Positions 7,582 to 12,517 of a DNA stretch of 12,517 nt are shown here, piece after piece. Each line of letters starts with the position of its first letter. The first letter of the stretch is position 1. The translations under genes were made by a program, and so were the position numbers. The stretch spans positions 1 to 12,517 of the forward strand of contig JBGPIT010000114.1 of NCBI GenBank assembly GCA_041485125.1. The letters are read 5' to 3'. The stretch is from JBGPIT01 sp041485125 (GTDB lineage Bacteria; Desulfobacterota; Binatia; UTPRO1). Under the pieces are notes generated by a model. That model saw only the letters and a list, made by a program, of their open reading frames with translations. It was not told the DNA's origin and made no database searches.

Positions 7582-8591
7582 GGGCCCGGCGGAGCAGGCG
7601 CGGGCGCCGGGGGGCCGTCGGCGGTCGGACGCGGCGGCACGGGCATGATCGGCTTGCGTGCGTCGTCGCGACCCGCGGGACCGCCGGCCGGTGGACTCTC
7701 GGGTTCGCCGGGGATCTCCACCTTCGCGAGGACGGCGTCGTCGATCTTCATCCCGGCCTTCTTGCGGAGCTCCTCGAAGCGGTTGTTGACCCGCTCCTGC
7801 CGGCGCGTATTGAGGAGCGCGATCCGGATGCGGTCCTTCACCTCGTCGAATGGCTTGTCCTCGCCTTCCTTGCGGTCGGTGAGCTCGATGATGTGGTAGC
7901 CGAACGGCGTCTTCACCACCTCGGTGATGTCGCCGGGATTCTGCAACGCGAACGCGGCGCGCTCGAACTCCGCGACCATGCGGCCCTGACCGAAGAAACC
8001 GAGATCGCCGCCGCGTGCGGCGGTCGCCGTATCGATCGAGTTCGCCTTCGCGAGCTCCTGGAACTTGCTGGGATCTCGACGGAGCTCCTCGCGCAGCCGC
8101 TTCGCCAGATCCTCGTCCTTCACCAGGATGTGGCTCGCGCGCACCTGGCCGCCGGAGAACATCCGCTTGTTTTGCTCGTAGTAGGCGCGGGCCTCGTCGT
8201 CGGTGAGCGGCGGGGGCTCCTGGTAGTCCTTCATCACCCGCTGCACGATCAGGCGGCGGCGCAGCTGGTCGACCTGGCTCGCGATCTCGGGGTCGCGATC
8301 GTAGCCGCGCGTGGCGCCCTCGTCGGCGAGCAGGTCGTTCATGATGTAGTTCTCGACGAACTGGTGTCTGCGCTCAGTGGCGGTGAGCTGCGTACGCGAG
8401 CGCGGTGGCAAGCGCTCGAGCTCGCGCTTGAAGTCGTCGGTGGTGAATTGCTTGTGGTCGTAGGTGGCGATGACCTCGCCGCCGCCTTTGGCGGGCGCGG
8501 GTGCCGGCGGGCTGCCAGGGGTCTCGCCACGCGAGCACGCCGCGGCGAGCGCGAGGACGACGACGATGCTGCGATTCCGGCGTGACGGCAC
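7578..8591 (-). CDS. PpiC/parvulin-type peptidyl-prolyl cis-trans isomerase, probable lipoprotein
   Basis: A 337-residue envelope folding factor. The N-terminus is basic, then hydrophobic, ending in LAAAC, which suggests lipidation at Cys19. The lipobox is not perfect, and Ser at +2 would favour the outer membrane. A short Pro/Ala linker leads to a SurA-like helical region (about 40-145). A complete parvulin domain follows (about 151-241), with RASHILVKDE, GGDLGFFGQGRM and TPFGYHIIEL. A charged helical segment comes next, then a Pro-rich tail (about 288-337). Similar to SurA/PrsA-type chaperones; the tail is unusual. The frame is open to GTG 8630, but the predicted transcription start lies about there. 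GTG 8591 leaves a 40-base leader and a compact signal peptide, so I prefer it, even though its GGAG is only one base away. Confidence 0.88.
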   Translation of the reverse strand: MPSRRNRSIVVVLALAAACSRGETPGSPPAPAPAKGGGEVIATYDHKQFTTDDFKRELERLPPRSRTQLTATERRHQFVENYIMNDLLADEGATRGYDRDPEIASQVDQLRRRLIVQRVMKDYQEPPPLTDDEARAYYEQNKRMFSGGQVRASHILVKDEDLAKRLREELRRDPSKFQELAKANSIDTATAARGGDLGFFGQGRMVAEFERAAFALQNPGDITEVVKTPFGYHIIELTDRKEGEDKPFDEVKDRIRIALLNTRRQERVNNRFEELRKKAGMKIDDAVLAKVEIPGEPESPPAGGPAGRDDARKPIMPVPPRPTADGPPAPAPAPPGP

Positions 8592-8638
8592 ACTCCAACG
8601 CTCGCGAGCGCGACGAACGGGACGGGACACGGCGGCGA

Positions 8639-8667
8639 AATGTACGGAGTTCGATTCACGAAGTCAA
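8639..8667 (-). promoter_or_regulatory. Sigma70-like promoter for the isomerase lipoprotein gene
   Basis: Read on the minus strand, TTGACT (8662-8667) and TACATT (8639-8644) are separated by exactly 17 bases, matching 5/6 and 4/6 of the consensus. Transcription would begin near 8632. That is why the downstream GTG at 8591 is the better start codon for the isomerase. Confidence 0.6.
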
Positions 8668-8688
8668 TTTGGGTGTCGTCGATTGACT
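8662..8688. repeat. Inverted repeat that contains both divergent -35 boxes
   Basis: AGTCAAT (8662-8668) and ATTGACT (8682-8688) form a perfect 7-base inverted repeat with a 13-base spacer. Each arm contains the -35 hexamer of one of the two divergent promoters. A dimeric regulator bound here would cover both -35 regions. It may also simply be two similar -35 boxes facing away from each other. Confidence 0.45.
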
Positions 8689-8711
8689 GGTCGGCAGCAC
8701 GCAGATAGCTT
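8683..8711 (+). promoter_or_regulatory. Possible sigma70-like promoter for the 88-residue protein gene
   Basis: TTGACT (8683-8688) is followed after 17 bases by TAGCTT (8706-8711), a weak -10 (3/6). The start of transcription would be near 8718, giving a leader of about 40 bases that includes the AGGAGG site at 8744-8749. Confidence 0.4.
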
Positions 8712-8759
8712 GCGCCGCTGTACCGCAACGCTCACTGCCTGCGAGGAGGTTCTCACCAC

Positions 8760-9026
8760 ATGGAACAGATGCTCGAGCAAGCCGAAGCCGTCCTGCGCTT
8801 TTCCGGCGAGCTGCAACGCCGCATGTCGGAGGTGGGTGTCGAGGGAATCAGCGGCGTGATGGGTCTCTACGCCCAGCTTCGCAGTGCCCTCGAGAAGGTG
8901 TCGCACGACGAGCTCGACTGGGCGGCCTCCGAGGTGATGCGCGTGCTCGAGAGCCTGAACCAGATCAACGACGAGCTGTCACGTCTGAAGACGCTGAAGC
9001 TCACGGTGGAGAACGGCGTCCACTAG
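8760..9026 (+). CDS. Small helical protein of unknown function (88 residues)
   Basis: I do not recognise the family. The product is acidic, has no signal peptide, transmembrane segment or cysteine, and looks almost entirely alpha-helical. Heptad-like spacing of Leu/Met/Val in two halves (about 1-45 and 50-82) suggests a short coiled coil or helical hairpin. AGGAGG (8744-8749) lies 10 bases before the ATG, and a candidate promoter stands upstream, so the gene is well supported as real. It is a single-gene unit, divergent from the isomerase lipoprotein gene and convergent with the VanZ-like gene. A cytosolic adaptor or scaffold would fit such a protein, but nothing in the sequence shows it. Confidence 0.8.
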   Translation: MEQMLEQAEAVLRFSGELQRRMSEVGVEGISGVMGLYAQLRSALEKVSHDELDWAASEVMRVLESLNQINDELSRLKTLKLTVENGVH

Positions 9027-9064
9027 GCGCGGCCCGTGCGGCGAGGGTCGCCCGCCACGCGCCT
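9025..9064. terminator. GC-rich hairpin in the convergent gap after the 88-residue protein
   Basis: AGGCGCG (9025-9031, overlapping the TAG stop) pairs with CGCGCCT (9058-9064). Inside the loop, GGCGA and TCGCC form a second hairpin separated by three bases. The structure spans nearly the whole gap to the convergent VanZ-like gene. Like the hairpin at 984-1017 it has no T-tract, so a terminator role is only a suggestion. Confidence 0.35.
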
Positions 9065-9070
9065 CGTGAT

Positions 9071-9574
9071 TCACGGCTCGACGGCGGCGACGGGGCGCGC
9101 CGCGGCGGCGCTGCGCAGCGCGCGCCACCACGTGGTCACGAGCGTGGCGATCACCGCACCGCTGGCGTCGATCAAGACGTCGATCGGCGAGCCCGTGCGA
9201 TCGGGCTCGAAGGTCTGGTGGATCTCGTCGGCGGCGGCGTAGAGCGCGCAGATCACGATTGCACGGACCATCACCGCCGCGGTGATGCGCGCGTGCGGCG
9301 CCGTCAGGGCGCGACAGAGCAGGATCGCCAAGACGCTGTACTCGAGGAAGTGCGCCGACTTGCGTACGACGGTATGCGCGACGCGGAACTGTTGCGCGCT
9401 CAGCTCCCCGAAGAGGAATCGGAGGACCGGATCGATGTAGTGATTGGTCGAGTGCGCGGAGAATGCCCCGGTCGAGAACCACGAGATGAACCCCGCCCAG
9501 ACGAGGACGGGGATCCACCGCCACAGCGCTCCCGGGCCGGTGCGCGGAGCGGCCGTCGGCGCGGCCGGCGGCAC
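9071..9574 (-). CDS. VanZ-like family membrane protein
   Basis: A 167-residue inner-membrane protein with VanZ-like landmarks. WFSTGAFSAH follows a first transmembrane helix (about 19-36). KSAHFLEYSVLA (72-83) leads into helix two, helix three lies near 98-115, DEIHQTF is at 116-122, and RTGSPIDVLIDASGA (126-140) leads into the last helix. The biochemical role of this family is poorly defined; the name comes from a teicoplanin-resistance accessory gene, and no resistance is implied here. The reading frame is open further upstream, into the 93-residue gene. I chose GTG 9574 because it starts 10 bases after that gene's stop and just before the conserved part. No clear SD is seen, so coupling is likely. 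It is the last gene of the VKOR-DsbA operon. Confidence 0.8.
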   Translation of the reverse strand: MPPAAPTAAPRTGPGALWRWIPVLVWAGFISWFSTGAFSAHSTNHYIDPVLRFLFGELSAQQFRVAHTVVRKSAHFLEYSVLAILLCRALTAPHARITAAVMVRAIVICALYAAADEIHQTFEPDRTGSPIDVLIDASGAVIATLVTTWWRALRSAAAARPVAAVEP

Positions 9575-9584
9575 GTCGAGCGCG

Positions 9585-9866
9585 TCAGACGAGCTCGATG
9601 ACCGCGCGATTGACCACCTCCAGGACCTCGTCGCCGTACTCTGCGTCGATGAAGTCCTCGAGCTTGGCACGTTGGCTCACGTACTTGCGCTCGGCGTCGG
9701 GTGACGCGGTCTGCTCGTCGGCGAGATGGCTCCCCGACATCAAGTCGAGGAACGCCAGCACGCCTTTGCATTCCTGCTTGCCCCAATCGCGCTCGAGCTT
9801 CTGATCGAGCGCCAGGCGGAGGGTGAGATAGCAGAGCCGGTATCGCATCTCTTCGCTCAGTTCCAT
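9585..9866 (-). CDS. Small acidic protein of unknown function (93 residues)
   Basis: I do not recognise the family. The product is acidic, predicted cytosolic and mostly helical, without signal peptide or membrane segment. It has two cysteines (Cys12 and Cys34), a WGKQECKGVLAFLDL core (28-42), and a very acidic C-terminal part (FIDAEYGDEVLE). AAAGGA stands 7 bases before the ATG, giving good start support. It begins 13 bases after the stop of the VKOR-DsbA gene and ends 10 bases before the VanZ-like gene, so it is the middle gene of a tight operon. The context points to an envelope-related operon, but the protein itself looks soluble and intracellular. Confidence 0.82.
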   Translation of the reverse strand: MELSEEMRYRLCYLTLRLALDQKLERDWGKQECKGVLAFLDLMSGSHLADEQTASPDAERKYVSQRAKLEDFIDAEYGDEVLEVVNRAVIELV

Positions 9867-9879
9867 GATCGTCCTTTCA

Positions 9880-11142
9880 TCAGCCGTGACGCTCCATTGC
9901 GATCACGTACTCGTAGGCGTCGCGGTCGAGCGCGCCCTCCACCTCGCGGCCGTTGATGAAGAGCGTCGGCGTCGACTTGACGCCGAGCTTCGCGCCGGCC
10001 GCGGCGTCGGCGGTCACGCGCGCGCGCGCCGCCGGATCGTCGAGGCACGCGCTGAAGCGATCGCGGTCGATGCCGAGTCCCGTCGCCGTCTCCACCAGCG
10101 CATCCCGCCCGAGACGATCTTGCGCGTTGAACAGGCGGTCGTGATAGTCCCAAAAACGATCGAAGCGCGCTGCGCACTCGGCCGCGATCGCCGCCAGACA
10201 CGCCGATTTGTGCATGCGCGCCGGCACCTGCGGATTGCAGTCGGAGTCGAGCGGGAAGTGGTGGAACACGATCTTGATGTTGCCGCCGTGCGCGCGCTCG
10301 AGCTCGCGCAGATCGTGAAACGCCTTGGCGCAGTAGCCGCACTCGAAGTCCGAGAACTCGACGATCGTCACCGCGGCGTCGTCGCCGCCCTTGACGTGGA
10401 CCGGCGGCGGCAGGTCCTCGATCTTCGGCCGCGTGGTGTACCAGCGGTAGAACTCCGGATCGCGTGATTGCACGTCGGCGGGCGTCAGCCGTGCTCCGCT
10501 CACCGAGGCGCCGCCGAGCTGCACCGCGGCCGCGGCCGCGAGCGCGACCGCGATCGCGCCGGCACCCGTGAGCGCGCGCGCTCGTGTCAGTCGTGACCCG
10601 GGGTCCGCCGGTTCACGTCGCGCGAGCTGCCAGGCGAGGACCGCGATCGTCGCGTTCAGCACGTACATGCCGGCACAGAGGAGACAGATCGTGCCGAGCG
10701 CCCATACCGCGAGCGCTCCCATGTAGAGCGAGAACACGAAGATCCACGCCGCCACGGCGACCATCAGGAGCGTCAGCCGCCCACGCGTCGGCGTCGGGGC
10801 GCGTCCTCGCCACGCGACCAGTCCCGCGAGCGCGACATACGTCGCGAGCGCCCAGAGCGCGACGGGGAAGCCTCCCAGCAACGCGTACTGGCTTCCCAGG
10901 ACCGCGTCGCAGTTCACCCGATTGCTGACGTTGCAGAAGCTCGTATACGTCCCGCCCGTCGCGTGCAGCTGGGCGTGGATGTAGAGCATGACGAGGCTCA
11001 ACGCCGCGTCGAGGCCGAGCACCACCAGAAGCGCGAGCTCCGTCGCGGACCGCGGCTCGACGCGTGCGACTGCCGGCCTCGTGGTACCACTCGGGGAGCG
11101 GCGCCCAAGGTCGTTGGGCCTGATCACTGCCTTGCGCGCCAT
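9880..11142 (-). CDS. VKOR-DsbA fusion: membrane thiol oxidase with thioredoxin-like disulfide oxidoreductase domain
   Basis: A 420-residue inner-membrane protein that should both introduce disulfides into exported proteins and pass the electrons to quinone. The N-terminal VKOR domain (about 32-175) has four to five hydrophobic helices. Its loop cysteines are Cys70 and Cys78 (FCNVSNRVNC) and its quinone-proximal CxxC is Cys153/Cys156 (ICLLC). After a further hydrophobic helix (about 190-212), a DsbA-like domain (about 240-420) carries ECGYC (Cys268/Cys271) and the cis-proline motif STPTLFING (Pro392). Four more cysteines lie in this domain (302, 315, 323, 366), as in some DsbA-like proteins with structural disulfides. 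VKOR replaces DsbB in many bacteria, and such fusions are known. ATG 11142 has no SD; its promoter is so close that the message may be leaderless. First gene of a three-gene operon. Confidence 0.93.
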   Translation of the reverse strand: MARKAVIRPNDLGRRSPSGTTRPAVARVEPRSATELALLVVLGLDAALSLVMLYIHAQLHATGGTYTSFCNVSNRVNCDAVLGSQYALLGGFPVALWALATYVALAGLVAWRGRAPTPTRGRLTLLMVAVAAWIFVFSLYMGALAVWALGTICLLCAGMYVLNATIAVLAWQLARREPADPGSRLTRARALTGAGAIAVALAAAAAVQLGGASVSGARLTPADVQSRDPEFYRWYTTRPKIEDLPPPVHVKGGDDAAVTIVEFSDFECGYCAKAFHDLRELERAHGGNIKIVFHHFPLDSDCNPQVPARMHKSACLAAIAAECAARFDRFWDYHDRLFNAQDRLGRDALVETATGLGIDRDRFSACLDDPAARARVTADAAAGAKLGVKSTPTLFINGREVEGALDRDAYEYVIAMERHG

Positions 11143-11394
11143 GAACCGCGCATCTTATCGGTGGGTTAGCGCGCTTTCAATTGGATCATCGCGCCGATGA
11201 AGAGCCGCGCGGGGGCGTTCTCCGCTGATCGCACGCGCGCGTCCCCGCGACGGCTGGCGGTCAGGAGCCGACGGCGCGGCGTTCGCGAGCGGGGTCGGGC
11301 GGTGCGTTGGCGGGCGTACACGTGCTCGTCGACCGTGCGTTGCCGTGATCGCGTCCGGCAGCCGAGCGAAAGGCGCGTCGTCGCGAACGCGAAC
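11143..11394. other. Non-coding stretch upstream of the VKOR-DsbA operon
   Basis: Apart from the promoter at 11152-11180 I see nothing convincing here. Open frames cross it on both strands, but they are Arg/Ser-rich, lack ribosome binding sites and resemble no family, as expected of chance frames in GC-rich DNA. Together with 11395-11554 it makes a gap of about 410 bases, which is the largest in the window. Confidence 0.55.
11152..11180 (-). promoter_or_regulatory. Sigma70-like promoter of the VKOR-DsbA operon, probably giving a leaderless message
   Basis: On the minus strand, TTGAAA (11175-11180) and TAAGAT (11152-11157) are exactly 17 bases apart, matching 5/6 and 4/6 of the consensus. This is one of the best promoters in the window. 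The expected transcription start, near 11145, is only a few bases before the ATG at 11142, and no Shine-Dalgarno site precedes that ATG. Confidence 0.6.
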
Positions 11395-11429
11395 AAAAGG
11401 GGGAGTCGCGGATGGCGACTCCCCCTTTT
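11395..11429. terminator. Strong intrinsic terminator, 15-bp perfect stem
   Basis: 11395-11409 pairs perfectly with 11415-11429 around a GGATG loop. The outer part of the stem is AAAAGGGGGAG/CTCCCCCTTTT, so a T-run follows the GC stem on both strands and termination could work either way. On the minus strand the T-run continues as TTTTGTTC. It lies 125 bases beyond the stop of the exported four-cysteine protein gene and is presumably that gene's terminator. Confidence 0.75.
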
Positions 11430-11554
11430 CGAGCTCAGCGGCGCACCCGATGCCGTCAGCGCTGCCGGTGCTCGGATTCTGGGTGACGGCGCGCCGCTTT
11501 CGGGACCGGTAGTAATGCCAGGCGAGGCACTGGCACCACCACCGGTCTGCGTCG

Positions 11555-12028
11555 CTATCTGACTTCCTGAATGGCGCTCGTGCGTATGGCGTAATTTGCG
11601 GTCGTCGTCGTCGATCCGGCCATGCAAATGGTCAGCGGTACGCCCACGAGACCGGCACTGTTGATGTCGATCCAGAACTGGGCCGTATGGCTCCCGATAC
11701 ACGTGCCCCCGATCTGATCCATCTGGAAGAACGCTGCGGGAATGACGCTACCGGCCAAGACGCCACTGACTTGAGGTTGCAGGTAGATCGTGTTCGGTTG
11801 GCATCCCGGATTGTCGTCGGTAACGGTCGACGTGATGACCAGAATCCGCCCCGACTTCCCCTTCATCCCGGTAATCGTCTGTATGCACGATGTAGCGGGA
11901 GTCCAAGTTGTTCCGGACGCCCCGTTGTTCTGGTAGCGCGAGTGCGAGCCACCGGCGAGTTGCGCACGGGCGGCGCCCGGCACGGTCAGAAGGAGGATGC
12001 ACGCCGCGGCGGCGTAAAGATGACGCAT
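11555..12028 (-). CDS. Exported four-cysteine protein of unknown family
   Basis: A 157-residue protein with a clear Sec signal peptide (1-22, cleavage after ARA, mature start at Gln23). I do not recognise the mature domain. It is rich in Ser, Thr, Gly, Ile and Gln, low in charge, and looks beta-stranded. Four cysteines (48, 76, 110, 135) could form two disulfides, which suits a periplasmic or secreted location in a cell that also has VKOR-DsbA. There is no lipobox, membrane anchor or repeat. The ATG is supported by AAAGGAG four bases upstream. Codon use is less GC-biased than in the neighbouring genes, and the upstream DNA is AT-richer still, so recent acquisition is possible. It is a single-gene unit between two terminators. 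Confidence 0.85.
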   Translation of the reverse strand: MRHLYAAAACILLLTVPGAARAQLAGGSHSRYQNNGASGTTWTPATSCIQTITGMKGKSGRILVITSTVTDDNPGCQPNTIYLQPQVSGVLAGSVIPAAFFQMDQIGGTCIGSHTAQFWIDINSAGLVGVPLTICMAGSTTTTANYAIRTSAIQEVR

Positions 12029-12049
12029 AGTGCTCCTTTCGTGAGCTGT

Positions 12050-12240
12050 GTTCCGTTTCGAGACGTTGGTGATGATCGGCTGATCTACGAAAATATGTGG
12101 ACCTCGCGATCACATGCCGTAGTGCATAGTGATCATGGCGGTCAACTCAAACCTCACGCTAAATCTGCTAATTGTTACGATATGCGACTAGCTGTATATA
12201 TCTCTAGCAAAGTATTGCGGCGGATGTGCTGGCGGTGAGC
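12050..12240. other. AT-richer regulatory island upstream of the exported four-cysteine protein gene
   Basis: This stretch is visibly poorer in GC than the rest of the window, with a TATATAT run near 12195, an AATTG stretch near 12170 and AAAATAT near 12090. The 5' regulatory signals of the gene at 12028 should lie here, but I could not pick a convincing -35/-10 pair at 16-18 base spacing. No ORF in it looks real. The rest of the gap, from 12241 to 12374, holds only the terminator of the outer-membrane protein gene. Confidence 0.5.
12108..12134. repeat. Imperfect inverted repeat, operator or hairpin candidate
   Basis: GATCACATGC (12108-12117) pairs with GCATaGTGATC (12124-12134), a ten-base stem with one bulged A and a six-base CGTAGT loop. 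It lies 80-106 bases upstream of the start codon of the four-cysteine protein gene, in the AT-richer island. A dimeric repressor or activator site would fit. An RNA hairpin would also fit if transcription starts upstream of it. Confidence 0.4.
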
Positions 12241-12313
12241 GCGAGCAGCGACATGGCGGCGGGCAGGCGTCTTATCGCAGCGCCGACGCACTCCTCGTGA
12301 GTCACGCGCACCC

Positions 12314-12350
12314 AAAAAAGAAAGGGGGAGCCGCAGACTGCTCCCCCTTT
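12314..12350 (-). terminator. Intrinsic terminator of the outer-membrane protein gene
   Basis: 12340-12350 pairs perfectly with 12321-12331 (11-bp stem, AAAGGGGGAGC/GCTCCCCCTTT) around an eight-base loop. On the minus strand the stem is followed by CTTTTTT (12314-12320). It lies 25 bases beyond the stop of the beta-barrel protein gene, so it is a textbook terminator for that transcript. Its stem shares the AAAGGGGGAG/CTCCCCCTTT core with the terminator at 11395-11429. Confidence 0.85.
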
Positions 12351-12374
12351 CGGAACGGGTTCGAACGGTTCTTT

Positions 12375-12517
12375 TTAGAACTGATACGTCAAGCGCAGCG
12401 ACGTTTCGGAACGGCCGCGTTGCGTGCCGAGCAGCCATGGGTCGAAGACGCCCTTTTGCACGTTACCCTGGCCGGGGATGAAGTAGCGCTGCGTGAGGTT
12501 GATGATGAAGTTCGGCG
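12375..12517 (-). CDS. C-terminal end of an outer-membrane beta-barrel protein (partial, runs off the right edge)
   Basis: 47 codons before a TAA stop are visible. They end in SETSLRLTYQF, an amphipathic last beta-strand with a C-terminal Phe, the recognition signal for the BAM complex. Upstream, NFIINLTQRYFIPG alternates hydrophobic and polar residues as another strand would, with a WLLGTQRGRSE turn between them. The protein is therefore an outer-membrane barrel. The pattern recalls DUF1302-type or porin-like proteins, but too little is visible to name the family. The start lies outside the window, and a good terminator follows the stop. Confidence 0.75.
   Translation of the reverse strand, partial: PNFIINLTQRYFIPGQGNVQKGVFDPWLLGTQRGRSETSLRLTYQF

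Noticed and set aside
9575..9670. Longer VanZ-like protein overlapping the 93-residue gene
   Set aside because: The added residues are Ser/Arg-rich, arising from the shadow frame of the upstream gene. GTG 9574 sits just after that gene's stop.
10300..10350. The DsbA-like active site as a hidden selenoprotein
   Set aside because: The motif reads Cys-Gly-Tyr-Cys with ordinary cysteine codons, and no in-frame TGA occurs before the real stop.
11430..11554. A frameshifted extension of the secreted orphan protein (a Gly/Ser/Pro-rich frame continues past its stop)
   Set aside because: The extension lies in a different frame, has no natural end, runs straight through the strong terminator at 11395-11429, and has the composition expected of chance reading in GC-rich DNA.
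11197..11562. A 121-codon open frame on the plus strand in the large gap
   Set aside because: It is Arg-rich with no ribosome binding site or family resemblance, and it crosses the terminator hairpin.
12351..12372. GGGTTCGAAC-like sequence resembling a tRNA T-arm
   Set aside because: No acceptor, D or anticodon arm can be built around it. It lies between a terminator and the stop codon of the outer-membrane protein gene.

Overview
This is a very GC-rich, gene-dense bacterial chromosome segment. Coding density is close to complete from about 190 to 11140, and the last 1.4 kb is sparser. The genes point to a Gram-negative, didermic bacterium with an extracytoplasmic thiol-oxidation system: there is the C-terminus of a beta-barrel outer-membrane protein ending in Phe, a PpiC-type lipoprotein and a VKOR-DsbA fusion. 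I would place it tentatively among deep proteobacteria-like or Desulfobacterota/Binatia-like lineages. That placement is inference from gene content, not from a marker gene. I see no rRNA, tRNA, CRISPR array, transposase or phage gene.

Layout from left to right. (1) 1-49: the first 16 codons of an exported protein, reading out of the window on the minus strand. (2) 189-977: a short-chain dehydrogenase (+), convergent with (3) 1031-2368: a class II nucleotidyltransferase with an HD domain, of the CCA-adding/poly(A) polymerase family (-). (4) 2454-7581: a co-directional cluster (+) of a YcnI/DUF1775-type copper-binding exported protein followed by selA, selB and selD. This encodes the protein part of bacterial selenocysteine biosynthesis and decoding. 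The DUF1775 gene overlaps selA by ATGA, selA and selB are nearly abutting, and selB and selD are separated by 14 bases. The tRNA-Sec gene (selC) and any obvious selenoprotein gene are not in the window. (5) 7578-8591: a parvulin-type peptidyl-prolyl isomerase lipoprotein (-), whose stop codon overlaps that of selD. (6) 8592-8759: a compact divergent promoter region with two back-to-back sigma70-like promoters. (7) 8760-9026: a small helical protein (+). (8) 9071-11142: a minus-strand operon read from right to left, containing a VKOR-DsbA disulfide-forming fusion, a 93-residue unknown protein and a VanZ-like membrane protein. (9) 11143-12374: a sparser, less GC-rich stretch with one exported four-cysteine protein of unknown family between two look-alike intrinsic terminators. 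(10) 12375-12517: the C-terminal end of an outer-membrane beta-barrel protein, entering from the right on the minus strand.

How the genes relate: SelD makes selenophosphate, SelA uses it to convert Ser-tRNA-Sec to Sec-tRNA-Sec, and SelB delivers that tRNA to UGA codons marked by a SECIS hairpin. Several other genes act in the envelope: copper binding (DUF1775), protein folding (PpiC), disulfide formation (VKOR-DsbA), and the secreted and outer-membrane proteins at the right end. No unmistakably new multi-gene system is visible. The points most worth a second look are the coupling of a copper-binding exported protein to the sel genes, an apparently leaderless promoter for the VKOR-DsbA operon, the secreted four-cysteine orphan in an AT-richer island, and the matched pair of terminators.
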